Positions 22,778 to 34,239 of a stretch of DNA of 64,000 bases are shown in pieces. Source of the DNA: Larix kaempferi (taxonomy: Eukaryota > Streptophyta > Pinopsida > Pinales > Pinaceae); assembly GCA_027924585.1 (NCBI GenBank), contig BSBM01000320.1, positions 926,001 through 990,000 on the forward strand. The letters run 5' to 3'. The translations under genes and the position numbers were made by a program. The notes below the pieces were generated by a model, which worked only from the letters and a program-made list of their open reading frames with translations, had not been told where the DNA came from and ran no database searches. Numbering within the stretch: position 1 is the first letter of the stretch; each line of letters opens with the position of its first letter.

Positions 22778-23750
22778 ATTGAATTATCCCTGATAACATC
22801 CATATACAATTCATCATGAGTTTGAGCCACAGGTTGTATGGTTTCAGCAGAGAGCAACAATTGTTTTAATGAGATAAATCAATGAAGCATGTATTTAGGA
22901 AGTAAAACATTAGTTCAATTATAAGACACACATTGAAACATTTGAAGCTCGTAAACGATGAGTGTGGGATAAGCTATGTTGCGGACGCTATTGGTTTTAT
23001 TGGACCGATAGGTGATTCGCGGAAGCAATCGGCCTCCGGTTCCGCTTCGCGGAAGGAGAAGTCCTTCGCTATGGCTGCGGTTGGAGAGGTCGAAGGCGGG
23101 GAAGAGGCGGGTTGACTCGGTGAGGGCTATGGATGCTATCGTCACGCGCGGCCACTTGCCGAGTCACTATGGGAGGCTTTGGTCTGAGCGAAGGTAACGG
23201 CGCCGGGGACAAACTGACGGGGAGAGCTAGGGCGGCTTCAAGTTTTGGCTCTCGTGGCTTAACCGCTTACGGGTTTCGGCTTCGCGTGTGGGGACTGGGG
23301 TTTATGGAAAAGGGCCCAGGGTTCACGGTCAGGGATATGGAAAGCCCACAGGGTTTTGATAACTTAACCCACGACGAGGGGCGCGGCCCGGGGTTTAAAT
23401 TCAACATAAGGCATGGTTAACTGCCCGCACCCATCAACATAAGATATACGTTTTACGAAGGCCCACGACGATTATGTGAAACGAAAACTCCGTTCACTGT
23501 ACCTGTCGGGCAAAACATAGCCCTTGACGGGTGTTTTGCCCGTCACAATCCCACTAAAACCCAATAATTTCCCCAAAAGGACAGCTCAGTAGTGAAAAAC
23601 AAGGTGAAGATCCTACCTGGCACCGTGGGGATTGCTTGAGCAAGGTGGCTGCGAGCACGGAGGCGCGAGGTGAGCTGGAGCGATTTGCACGGTATCACAC
23701 GTCGCTGGCCGGTTCAAAACAATGGTGTATTGGTCGAGCCCCCCCACGGT

Positions 23751-23758
23751 ATTTTATA
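23751..23758 (-). promoter_or_regulatory. Candidate TATA box of the gypsy promoter
   Basis: Minus-strand TATAAAAT lies downstream of the hairpin array and about 0.97 kb before ORF1. The position divides the LTR into a ~1.6-kb U3 and a ~5.4-kb transcribed part. There is no direct evidence of a start site. Confidence 0.5.
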
Positions 23759-23888
23759 AGGAATGGCACGTGCGAGCATTTAATTGGGTAGGTGGCGTGG
23801 TTAAAACGGGGTTTAAATTCGCCGCGCGTAGCGGTCACGTCAAAGCACCTCGGTTTCCGTGCGACCGCCACTTGCGGGGCCAGTTTGT

Positions 23889-25140
23889 GAATTGCATCCG
23901 CCGTTGCGGAAGGATTCGATGAAAGCTTCCGACGTTTCGGGGCTTAAAGCGGAAAGGAAACGCGAAGCCTTCCGCGAGAGTCTGTCGCGTAGCGGACGGG
24001 TAACGCCAAAGCTTCCGCCCTTTCGGAACGGTATAGCGAATGCTCCCGGTATTTTCGGAAGACTTTTGCGAAAGCTTCCGTGAACCAAAACTTCAAAGTC
24101 TCGTTGATTTTCGGAAAGTTTTTTGGCTACGGCTCCCGCTAGTTTCGGAAAGCTTTTGGGAATGGCTTCCGCCGTTTCGGAAGCAAAACTTATATTTTCC
24201 GCAAATTCACCCGGGATCGTTTCGGAGTCCTTTTGCCGGTCGGGGTAAGCAATTGGCTTCCGCTGTTTCGGGAGGGTAGCCCGAAGGCTTCCGCTGTTTC
24301 GGAAGCAAAAGCTGAAGGCTTCCGCGACAGCTTCTTGAGAAACTTCTAAGTCTTTTCAAGGTTTCGGAAGGCAATCGTGACTTTCTCCGCGGGACTTATC
24401 CAAATGGTTTCCGCCGTTTCGGGACGTTTTCATGAATTCCCCCGCCGTTGCGGAAGGGTTTCATAAAACGTTCCCGCTTATTTTCTTTTGGAAAGATATC
24501 GCGGCGGCTTCCGCTGTTTCGGAAGGGTTCCTTGAATTCCCCCGCCGTTGCGGAAGGATTTTACGAGGGCTCCCGCGGTTGCGGAAGGGTTCCCTGAAAA
24601 CTCCCGCCGTTTCGGGTGGGCTCACTTAAACTCCCGTCGTTGCGGAAGGTTGAAACTAAACATTCTCTAAGTCCTTTGTTCCCGCAGTCTTCTCACCGAA
24701 AGAAAATCTAAGTCCTTTTCGGGAGACTAAGGTGAATGAGCCCCGCCATTTCGGGAGGTTCGAATGAAAGGCTCCGCCGTTTCGGGAACTAAGTTGTTTC
24801 GGAGCTTGAACCGTTCCGCAGAAGCAACGATTGAAAATTTTCCAAGTGCTTTTACTTCGGAAGAAAATGATGAACTGCTTTGTGTTATTTCGGCGAGTTT
24901 ATCCGAATGGCTTCCGCCGTTTCGGAAGACAGAGCTGAATTGTTCCGCCGTTTCGGATGGCTTTGTTGAATTCCTTGCCGTTTCGGGAGAACAACGCGAA
25001 CCTTTCCGTGGTCGCGGAAGACTTGATCGAAAGCTTCCGCCGTTTCGGGTGGTTTTGCCCAATGGCTCCCGCGGATTTTGACAAAGGAAATCTAGGTCCT
25101 CCTCTCGGAAAGGTTGGACGTTTGACTCCCGCTGTTTCGG
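23889..25140. repeat. Array of short hairpin motifs in U3, 5' LTR copy
   Basis: Perfect copies of CTTCCGCCGTTTCGGAAG or the CTG-loop form occur near 24165, 24287, 24507 and 24907. Many one- to three-base variants lie between them, some with GGGA or TGCGG on the right side. The spacing is irregular, so this is a dispersed motif cluster, not a simple satellite. It may be a protein-binding array or an RNA structure. The function is unknown. Confidence 0.85.
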
Positions 25141-25368
25141 GGCAAAGTCCGGATTACTTCAAAACGTTTGGGCAAAACTAAGTTATCTTTTGGCTTAATG
25201 GGGAGAACATGGGCGGATTGACGGCAAGCAGCTCAGCCGGGAAGGAAAAATTTATGCTGAAAACAGAGCGGACGCCTGGGATGTCTTCTCAAACAGACTT
25301 TGTACGAAAAATACAGGAGGGGCCCCAACATGTACAAAATTTTGGGGAGGGGTGTTGCTGCAACAACA

Positions 25369-25373
25369 CAGCC
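25369..25373. repeat. Right target-site duplication of the gypsy element (CAGCC)
   Basis: Matches 4025-4029 exactly and sits directly after ...CAACAACA. Confidence 0.92.
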
Positions 25374-25917
25374 ATGGAGAGATAACTGGAGAAAGAGGTT
25401 GTTCATGGTGTTTGACAGGCCCCCGTGCAACAATTTGGAGGTCGCACAGTATTTCCTTCAGAAATTGTGGGCTGAGTTTGAGCTAGGGTACCATGTTAAC
25501 TATTTTGACATCACTAAGTTTTAGGGTGTTGGTCTTGGCTCTGCCCAAGATCGACCTCAGGTGCACCGCAACCCACTTAGAGGACCTCCTGCACCCAGGA
25601 GAGAGCCAAACCCCCCTCCTCAGACACCTGGGTTTGGTAGCGGCCTAGATGAGATTAATGACTCCATCAGACGTACCACACATGACTTGCTTAGACATAC
25701 CAAATTTGTGGCCATGTCTTCCCAGAGTCGAGAGGACATCGATGAGACACAGACAACTGCACAGTCTATGGGTGGTGGTTGGTACATGCCGGGTACATGT
25801 GGAACCCAGGCGGGGCCTTCTAGTTCTGCTGGGACAATGGCACATCATTGTTCTCACTGTGGTCATTCTTGCCATGATGATACGCAACAACATGCCACAG
25901 GGAGCTTCATGGATCAG
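25374..25917 (+). pseudogene. Continuation of the interrupted unrecognised gene (exon after the gypsy insertion)
   Basis: Joined to 4029, the frame reads on through a Trp/Arg-rich stretch to an in-frame TAG at 25522-25524. The same frame is then open from 25525 to 25917. It encodes a Pro/Arg-rich segment, a Ser/Thr-rich helical segment and a His/Cys cluster (HHCSHCGHSCHDD, near 25845-25885). The exon ends at a good donor, CAG/GTTTGC. The single stop is probably a CAG-to-TAG type mutation. The function is unknown. Confidence 0.5.
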
Positions 25918-26034
25918 GTTTGCTATTGTTTTATTCAATGTTCAAGTATTTGTTGTATTTTATTTGATATCATATTGTTTAATATATTTAACTTTGAATT
26001 ACACATTGTTGACTTTATTTGTTTTAATGTACAG

Positions 26035-26139
26035 TTATTCGGGGCCGGGTCTCCATCCTCTAGGTGGGAGGATGTTGGTTCCTTTGACCTCGATGGAGCC
26101 ATGGTAGCAACAGAGGAGATCGCGACACCATACACACAT
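26035..26139 (+). pseudogene. Candidate next exon of the interrupted gene
   Basis: Acceptor TGTACAG/TT at 26034 follows a T-rich intron of 117 nt. The frame continues in phase 0 for about 35 codons, acidic and Gly/Ser-rich, up to the donor CAT/GTAACT at 26140. The phase match across the intron is the main support. Confidence 0.45.
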
Positions 26140-28096
26140 GTAACTTCTTTACTTTGAATAATTAGATCCAATTATGAGTAATTTGTGTTCAGTAATTACA
26201 AATTAATTAGCACTGAGTAATTACCATATTATCATCATATTTTACAGTTGTGTTTATAATATTGTCTAATTTATTTGAGAGCTATAAATTCGTATAATCC
26301 CACCCCAAAAAAATGAAACCTTATAAAACATGAAAACCTAAGAAAACTAGAAACATTTGTCCATGTTCACTTTAGGTATTGTAGACCTCTGAAGATTATA
26401 CAAATGGGAGAGAAATTTCCAAAATCTGTCATTCTTACTTGACCAATGATGAGCCCGCAACTGGGGTTTTGGTGATGCCCACAGTGTCCTTCATCCTCAG
26501 ACTACCATCCAATGCTTGCTTGCTCTTCCTATGCTTGACCAATGCCATGTGTGTTATTGCTGCTTTGCCATTTGTCACCATGTCATCCAAGTTATCTTTG
26601 CCATGTACTCTCCTTGTCCAAATCATCTTCAAATGAACACAGTATGGGTCATTTGACTCTTGGCTCAATAGGTGTGCCAATGGCTCCAATTCCCATCACT
26701 TTGTCCACCAAATCAACCTTTGCTGCCATGCCCTTATGCCATGTGTTCTTCAAGCTTAAACTTTGAGAATATATTACCATGGTAATTATCACTTTCCCCT
26801 GTATTCTACTAATAGGTTCTTTTAATGGTAAAGGTGGTCAAATCACTTCTATGCTTCTGATAACTTTGTTGCATCAATTGAGTTCACTGAGATGTTGTAC
26901 TTGTCACTTTTGCATCCACCGAGACCAATAGGAAAACTATTTATTGCTATGAATTTTCACTTCATTGTGCAAAACTCTCGGGAAAAAGAGAATCATAGTG
27001 GCCAAGCTTCTAGAAATTCAAGAACTTGATGTTTCTCATGTCCTTATTACCCTAGTTTATTATCATGGGATTTCCAATTTATTCTAATACTTGAGACTGA
27101 AAGTAATCATACTACTACTCCTAGAACATGCTATTAGGAAAGACATATAAACAACGTAAAACAACTTATCACATGTATTGTCACTAAATTTTTTGAAAAT
27201 GATGTAAGGCCCATAAGGAAGAGCGATAATCTTACAAATATGGTCCATGGGGCCTTGCTATTATCTTGATTCAAATACAACTTGGTAAAACATTTGACAT
27301 CAAGAATACTCGTTTAACTCATTTCACTCAAGAATTCTTTGATTTCAATCAAGTGATATCATTCTGACAACATAGCTATTCAATCAAGAACACATAATTA
27401 CTCATTCAATGCAAAAGAACATGGCACATTCAAGCTTGTAAGTAAGTTAATCATGAAAAAGATAAAGTTAATCATGAAAAAGATTTATCTTTCTTCTTTT
27501 TTCCAACGATCAACACTCTAAAGTGTATTAAATAACATGCACACTAACTTAACTGTTATTTAGCACCTCTTTGCAAATTGAAACAATGAGATGCCATTTT
27601 ATTTGATGATGTAAATGTTATGAAAATAAAGGGATTCAAGATCCTCACTCTATGGATGCAAATACTTTTCCACTGGGTGAATCAAGCTTGTAGGAAACTA
27701 CAAATCTATAAGAAGACATCAAAACCTAGGAACTCTTCATCAAGAACCCAAACACATTACATAGGTTTCCAATTCAAATTTGTAAATGGACATGAACTCC
27801 ATTCGCTTATGAGGCACTGCACATCTCTCTAGGGCCAAAGGAAAAGCTCACCTACTCATGGGGATGACTCTAGAAAAGGAAAAGCTCACCATGTCACCTT
27901 CTATTCCCTGTCACCTTATTTAATTTTAATTTCATGCCATGCCACCTTCTATCCTTTCAGAATATTTAATATCATCTAACTTGAATATAAATTAATTGCA
28001 ATCATGTTTTTTATGTACCATCATTCTCATTCTCATTTGAATTGTGTTTAATATTGTTTTTATAAATCCAGTCTAAAAATTGTAGTGTTCGCACAG
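26140..28096. other. AT-rich stretch, probably a long intron; no gene seen
   Basis: About 2 kb of AT-rich DNA with many stops in all frames, between two exon-like segments. I see no LTR ends, TIRs or coding remnants that I can support. Confidence 0.4.
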
Positions 28097-28159
28097 GTGT
28101 CCATAGGCTCCAGCGACTAGCCACCACCACTAGGGACCAACAGTTCTCCACGTGCGCAA
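28097..28159 (+). pseudogene. Candidate short exon of the interrupted gene
   Basis: 63 nt between an acceptor GCACAG/GT (ending 28096) and a donor CAA/GTATCA. One frame is open and encodes an Arg/Thr/Gln-rich stretch. Assignment to this gene rests only on position and splice signals. Confidence 0.3.
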
Positions 28160-28264
28160 GTATCATGTGTATTAAAGCATACATTTAATTTCAAATATGA
28201 TGACTTGTCTGTGTATATTTATATTTTTGTATATTAAACTATGAGGTTATAAATGTGTATGCAG

Positions 28265-28813
28265 GTGCGAGCACCTCGGCCTTCCAGTGCCGTTATTCCT
28301 CCCTCCCCGACCTTTTGGCCACCCTATATGCTAGTTGTATCCCCTGGAATACATGCCCCATTCCCCAACCCCTTCCATCCATCCCCCCCCCTATATAGCA
28401 CCACAGTTCCATCCAGCTCCCCCTTACATATCATATCCAACTCCACCTCCGTATCAGTTTCCCATGTTCCCACCCTCCCCCATCCGACCATGGCACACCA
28501 CCCATCCATAGTCACCCATCCCTCTATCGCAGCACAAACCTCGCCCCCCCCCACATTCCCCCACCACACTCGCTTCCGCTTCCAGGGTGCCCCGATCCAT
28601 ACTACAGCCAGTTGGGGTTTATAGCCCTAGATGTCCATCTCCACTTCGCCCACCCCAGTCCATGCCTCCTCCTGCCACCCCCCCTTCTTCCACTGTTCCC
28701 CCCAGTGGTGTAGCCACCGTCTATGTGGCTACATCCTCCCCTTTATCATCCACCCTAGCATCGAAGCAGGATGTCCATCCGACAGCCCCGAAGACCAGCC
28801 GATTTTGTTCACG
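28265..28813 (+). pseudogene. Candidate Pro/Tyr-rich exon with frameshifts
   Basis: The acceptor ATGCAG ends at 28264 and the donor ACG/GTGAGA is at 28814. The product is extremely Pro-rich. The most protein-like reading (Pro-Pro-Tyr and Pro-Met-Phe-Pro stretches) needs a shift at the C-run near 28383-28391 and another downstream, so the exon is decayed. Pro/Tyr-rich tails occur in many nuclear and transposon proteins. No family is assigned. Confidence 0.4.
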
Positions 28814-28910
28814 GTGAGATTGACTAGTTTATGAAAATCTCGTTCAATTTTAATGGAAATTATTATATGCATCTAGTTTCAACATTGATCTGATTGTTCT
28901 AAATGTTGCA

Positions 28911-28979
28911 GGGTGGCATTGTCGAGAGACTAGGATTGCGGAGGAGGGAGACCCCCTCACGAATTACAGTCTCGCATGC
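28911..28979 (+). pseudogene. Candidate exon near the 3' end of the interrupted gene
   Basis: The acceptor TTGCAG precedes a Gly/Arg-rich open segment (GGIVERLGLRRRE...) ending at a donor before GTGAGT. The phase agrees with the next exon-like segment at 29081. Confidence 0.4.
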
Positions 28980-29080
28980 GGTGAGTTATCCAAGATTTGA
29001 AAACTATTTTTATTTTGAAATTATGTTTTATACTTGTATAATTGCTAGGAAAAGTTGACATATTATTGTTGTCGTTTCAG

Positions 29081-29220
29081 GGCTCAGGGGGACGTGCTCA
29101 AAGATGATGGAAGGACCCAGCTTCCTCTAGCACGAAGAAGAGGAAGATCGATTTTGGAGATGCACCTAGGAGCTCCGAGGGTGGGCAGGAGGATTGAGAG
29201 ACCCTCCTATGTACACTAGC
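29081..29220 (+). pseudogene. Candidate terminal exon with a nuclear-localisation-like motif
   Basis: After the acceptor GTTTCAG the phase-0 frame runs through Gly/Arg residues. It has one in-frame TGA near 29105, then a Ser-rich KKRK basic motif and an acidic end before a stop near 29190. The KKRK patch suggests a nuclear protein. The following 29220-29400 holds short repeats around 'catgagtttccat', perhaps the 3' UTR. Confidence 0.4.
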
Positions 29221-31439
29221 CACGATGTGGCATTTTCGGCATGAGTTTCCATATTTTGTATAGGGTGCCATGGGCCATATTTTGTATAGGGCACGAGTTG
29301 CCTTTTTTTGTACGGGGCATGAGTTTCCATTATATAGACGCTGGGAACAATGTTCCATTTTTCCAAAAAGTGTACATGATTGGATCATTTTTGCATATTA
29401 ATAGATGGATCTGCACTTGTGTTTATGAGTTTGTCTTTGATTACATTTTTGCATACATGATTTTGTCTTCGATAAGAATGTTATGGAAAAGTTCTCACAT
29501 ACATATAGATGTTATTTCTAGACACCAAGTGACCTCAATATGAGTCCCTTGTATTTGAATGGGTCTTGCATCTTTTCCTTTCAGCAACAACATACCTAAC
29601 CAAGAAAACTAAGGAGTGATATTTACATTACAAAGTGTTATGACTTTAGGGCTACAAAAAATATATAGCATAAGCAAAATCATCTCCCACTTCCAATCAT
29701 GGGCCAAAATATTCCTCAAAATCCTCTTGATATATGAAAAGAAACCCTAGGTAACTTGTAGTTGATATAAATAAATTAGGAATGTACCCAAGCCTAAGAG
29801 CCCATCTTTCCTATAATTACACCCTTAGAGACAACTCCCCCACCTTTTTACCATGAAATCTTCCAACAAGAGCATGGGAATCCATTCCCACCACCTCATG
29901 CATTTTGATATCCTTTCCTAGGACTAGCCTCATAAGAGAGATTTTATGTTTTACACACTTCTTCCTCTTCATTTTGACACTACCAACATCATTTACCTGC
30001 ATCCATTTGTTGGCTTCACCTTTATCATTATCAACATGCTTTAAAGAATTGTCTCCTCCATCTCTAACCTTCAACCAACTACCATCCTTTTCCAAAAAAA
30101 CCCTTCCATCCTCGAGATCTATAGGATTCACCCTTGGACTTACTAGGTCCATAACCACTTCATATACAACACCTAAAATAATTTGATTATCCTAAATTAA
30201 TCCATTTGAAATAGGACCCTCGCCACATATATAATGACTAGTCTATCACGATCCACAACTCTCATCTATGGATCATAGTGTTAATTGCATGTTATTTGAA
30301 TGGTTATTATTTCACAAATTTGTCTTAAGCAATTACACACAACATATCCTAAATGTTTATGGTTTATTGAATGAATCTTTACAATCATCTAATCATTTAA
30401 ATTCTAGAAGTTACCAAACCTGCGTAAGTGGTTTACTGATTTTATTTCCAGCACATCTTTTTATATTTATATGCTCATGGATCATATGGCAAAACATTTA
30501 ATTAATTAATTTTGTGAAGATAAGATTTCAGCCATCTTTATTGAAGTGATTCAAATCACTACAACTTAGTTGGACCCTTAATAGATTGGGTGACACCCTT
30601 TTGCAAAGAATTTACTCTCGCCAAGAGGGTCTCATTCAATAATCACTTGTAAACTAATAACTATAACCTTGGCATTATTAGATAATATCATTTGTGGATG
30701 ATTTTGGGAAATAATCCAACATGTTTTAATGTGAATTTTGATTCTACAACATTATGGTTCATTGTTGATTTAAGTTTTGTGAATATCTTTATTTATCCAT
30801 GAATGATCTTTCATTTTACACATGAGCAAATATTTATTTATGAAAGGTGTCTATTTGATTAATTCACTTGCAACTTTCTGAATTAAGCACTCACATGGGA
30901 CTTCAACTTAATGGAAAACACATATTAATCTTCAAACAAGTTTGAAATTCTAAAACCTTTTCTCCAACCTTGATCTAGAAGCCTCCCTTGGCCTTTAAAG
31001 TAGGCCCAAAACTTGGGAAAATCTTTGCTGAGGTGACAATGGCAATCATCTTCCGAAGTCGCATTTGTAGCATTAGAGGATTAGGACTTTTCCACTTGGG
31101 TGTGAAAACAAGATGTAACAGGATGCACTAGCATTTATGGATGAGAGAGATAGGGAGCACATGCATGCTCCATCATCCATTAATTTCCAGTTTAGATGTT
31201 TTTCCTAAATTAGCAGTTCCGTTCTAATTCTGCATTTTTTGCTTTATTTAGTTTTGCATGCACAATGAGAGAGTGAAGTTCCCTAGGCACTCATACGTGA
31301 GGATTACAATCTAAGTTAAGGGGGGCAGATCTCTAGGAGGATACATGCTTGCATGCCTAAGATAATCCCAGTACAGGTGCACTTAGTTGGCCCATTTATC
31401 CATGCAAACAAGGCACTCTAGAGTTAGAGTCTTACACTC
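29221..31439. other. Mostly featureless AT-rich region with one weak coding remnant
   Basis: The only protein-like stretch is on the minus strand at 29817-30158 (113 codons). It is charged, with a tail of the kind 'LVGRFHGK', which reminds me of ORF1 of plant LINE elements. I would not press the assignment. The rest, to about 31440, has no supported gene, LTR end or repeat. Confidence 0.3.
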
Positions 31440-33348
31440 TTAAGATACCCAAACCCTAGCACTAAACCATCTTCTTCATCCTCACCATCACCATCACCAT
31501 CACCATCACCATCACCATCACCATCACCATCACCATCAACGTCTTCATCATCACCACCATCTTCATCATCATCATTAACTCTAACTCGAACCCTAAGTCA
31601 ATTTCCTTCTATAACTCTAGCCCTAACCCTCACCCAAACCCTAGCACTAAGCCATCTTCTTCATCCTCACCATCACCATCACCATCACCATCACCATCAA
31701 CGTCTTCAGCGTCACCTCCATATTCATATTCATCATCATCATTATCTCTAACTCTAACCTTAATTCAATTTCCTTCTAAAACTCTAGCCCTAACCCTCAC
31801 CCAAACCCTAGCACTAAACCATCTTCTTCATCCTCACCATCACCATCACCATCATCATCAACGTCTTCATCATCACCACCATCTTCATCATCGTCATTAA
31901 CTTTAACTCTAACCCTAATTCAATTTCATTCTATAACTCTAGCCCTAACCCTCACCCAAACCTTAGCACTTAGCCATCTTCTTCATCCTCACCATCACCA
32001 TCACCATCACCACCATCATCATGTCTTCATCATCAGCACCATCTTCATCATCATTGTTAACTCTAACTCTAACCCTAATTCAAGTTCCTTCTATAACTCT
32101 AGCCCTAACCCTCACCCAAACCCTAGCACTAAACCATCTTCTTCACCATCACCATCACCATCAACGTCTTCATCATCACCACCATTTTCATCATCATCAT
32201 TAACTCTAACTCTAACCCTAATTCAATTTCCTTCTATAACTCTATCCCCAACCCTCACCCAAACCCTAGAACTAAGCCATCTTCTTCACCATCACCATCA
32301 CCATCACCATCAACGTCTTCATCATCACCACCATCTTCATCATCATCATTAACTCTAACTCTAAACCTAATTCAATTTCCTTCTATAACTCTAGCCCTAA
32401 TCCTCACCCAAACCCTAGCACTAAACCATCTTCTTCATCTTTACCATCACCATCACCATCACCATCACCATCAACGTCTTCATCATCACCACCATCTTCA
32501 TCATCATCATTAACTCTAACTCTAACCCTAATTCAATTTCCTTCTATAACTCTAGCCCCAACCCTCACCCAAACCTTAGCACTAAGCCATATTCTTCATC
32601 ATCGCCATCACCATCACCATTACCATCAACGTCTTCATCATCACCACCATCTTCATCATCATCATTAAATCTAACTCTAAACCTAATTCAATTTCCTTCT
32701 ATAACTCTAGCCCTAACCCTCACCCAAACCCTAACACTAAACCATCTTCTTCATCCTCACCATCACCATCACCATCACCATCACCATCAATGTCTTCATC
32801 ATCACCACCATCTTCATCATCATCATGAACTCTAACTCTAACCCTAATTCAATTTCCTTCTATAACTCTAACCCCTACCCTCACCCAAACCCTAGCACTA
32901 AGCCATCTTCTTCATCATCGCCATCACCATCACCATCACCATCAACGTATTCATCATCACCACCATCTTCATCATCATCATTAACTTTAACTCTAAAACT
33001 AATTCAATTTCCTTCTATAACTCTAGCCCTAACCCTCACCCAAACCCTAGCACTAAACCATCTTTTTCATCCTCACCATCACCATCACCATCATCATCAT
33101 GTCTTCATCATCATCACCATCTTCATCATCATTGTTAACTCTAACTCTAACCCTAATTCAATTTCCTTCTATAAATCTAGCCCTAACCCTCACCCAAACC
33201 CTAGCACTAAACCATCTTCTTCATCCTCACCATCACCATCACCACCATCATCAACATCTTCATCATCACCATCATCTCCATCATCATCATTAACTCTAAC
33301 TCTAACCCTAACTCTAACTCTTACTCTAAGTCTAACTCTAGCTTCCTC
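31440..33348 (+). repeat. Left-arm minisatellite, ~155-bp units built on CATCAC and CCCTAA motifs
   Basis: About twelve units, recognised by 'actaaaccatcttcttcatc' near 31465, 31653, 31813, 31967, 32128, 32270, 32423, 32582, 32733, 32899, 33052 and 33210. Each unit couples (CATCAC)n and (CATCTT/CATCAT) runs to a segment with 'aactctaaccctaattcaa' and 'cccaaaccctagcac'. The reverse complement recurs at 50770-51660. The open frames inside it (His- or Ser-rich) are by-products of the repeat. Confidence 0.93.
33344..33348. repeat. Left TSD of copia element 2 (TCCTC)
   Basis: Identical to 40471-40475. The undisturbed homologous site survives in inverted form near 50756-50766, where the arm reads straight through ('gatgaggaacctagag'). 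Confidence 0.92.
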
Positions 33349-33983
33349 TGTTAAATTTTCATAATTTACTTCAATATGATCTAGGATCTTAACTGAGAGA
33401 ACAACATGTATAGCATATCAATCATGGACACAATAATGCAAGCACACAAGAGACACAGAGTTTACTTGGGGAAAACCATAAAGGTGAAAAACCCCAATAA
33501 CTTCCTCAGAGATAGATAGAGCAATGATACAACCATAATACAAGAGATAGTCTTCTCCTAGCAGCAGAGCCTCCTCCTCCACAAGTGCACCACTCTCCCA
33601 AGTGCGAGTGAGAAAATAGAATGTGTAAAATGAGAGAGACACACTCTCTATTTATACACTAACTTGACTTGACCTTTACTCAACTAGGTCGGCCTCAACT
33701 TAACCACTTAACATAATGCTGACTGGGCCGACCCCCAATAGGGTGGTCTAATAACCCTTTGACCCACATGGACGACCCCCAATAGGGTGGTCTAATAACC
33801 CTTTGACCCACATGACTTATATAGGGCCGACCCCAACAAGGTGGTCTAATAACCCATCAAGTATAAGTTACGATACTTACAATATAAATGATGACACTTC
33901 CGTATAGAGGAATAATAACATCTCTATAGGATTACAATATACATATATGTGAAATACATTCCAAAGTTACATATACATCAACA
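33349..33983 (-). repeat. Copia element 2, 3' LTR
   Basis: TGTTAAATTT...TACATCAACA, 635 bp. A minus-strand TATAAATAG box lies near 33645-33657. Three short GGTCTAATAACCC boxes occur between 33725 and 33860. Confidence 0.9.
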
Positions 33984-33995
33984 CTCCCTCTTAAC
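33984..33995 (-). other. Copia element 2 polypurine tract
   Basis: Minus strand GTTAAGAGGGAG directly before the 3' LTR. Confidence 0.75.
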
Positions 33996-34239
33996 TAGGA
34001 AGGTATTTCTTGACATAGGTCTTCTAGCACAAGTCTTCTTCTCTGGATCATCGTCACTGGATAATCGTCATTGAGTCATCATCATCGTCACTGCTGCTGT
34101 TATCTCAATCAATCTCTGAATCTACTTGTCATAGGAAGTTCTATAGAGCTAGTCCTTTTTCATACTGGATGTAGGCCCACCACCTGCAGGTCTTCGTCAT
34201 CACTGTCCATACTTTGGAATCCTCAGGACTTATTATGTG

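Larger units (their letters stand above)
4030..25368 (-). mobile_element. Complete 21.3-kb Ty3/gypsy element with 7.1-kb coding LTRs
   Basis: The element runs on the minus strand: 5' LTR 18281-25368, PBS 18261-18280, gag-pol 18249-12175, a non-coding 3' segment 12174-11120, and 3' LTR 11119-4030. A perfect 5-bp duplication (CAGCC) flanks it. The domain order Gag, protease, RNase H, RT, degenerate RNase H, integrase, with no chromodomain, points to the non-chromovirus Tat/Ogre side of plant gypsy elements. That lineage call is from memory of the family. The two LTRs are almost identical by eye: two single-base indels and one noticed substitution over about 7.09 kb. Insertion was therefore recent. 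It is strikingly richer in CpG than its surroundings, which fits a young copy. Confidence 0.93.
18281..25368 (-). repeat. Gypsy 5' LTR (7088 bp)
   Basis: In element orientation: U3 from 25368 with the hairpin array (about 25140-23890), a TATA-like box (23758-23751), an estimated transcript start near 23720, about 0.9 kb of leader, ORF1 (22777-19550), then about 1.27 kb to the PBS. A 7.1-kb LTR is very long for a plant LTR. ORF1 falls in the R/U5 part, so it would lie near the 5' end of the genomic RNA. Confidence 0.92.

Noticed and set aside
23889-25140. CRISPR-like array
   Set aside because: The repeats are short hairpins at irregular spacing with variable sequence, inside a plant LTR, with no cas genes. 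It is not a CRISPR array.
31440-33348. Interstitial telomere
   Set aside because: TAACCC-like strings are present but irregular and embedded in a 155-bp unit. There is no uniform telomeric array.
32021-33364. Open frames encoding His- and Ser-rich proteins
   Set aside because: They are translations of CATCAC/CATCAT repeats. They shift frame between units and have no non-repeat domain.
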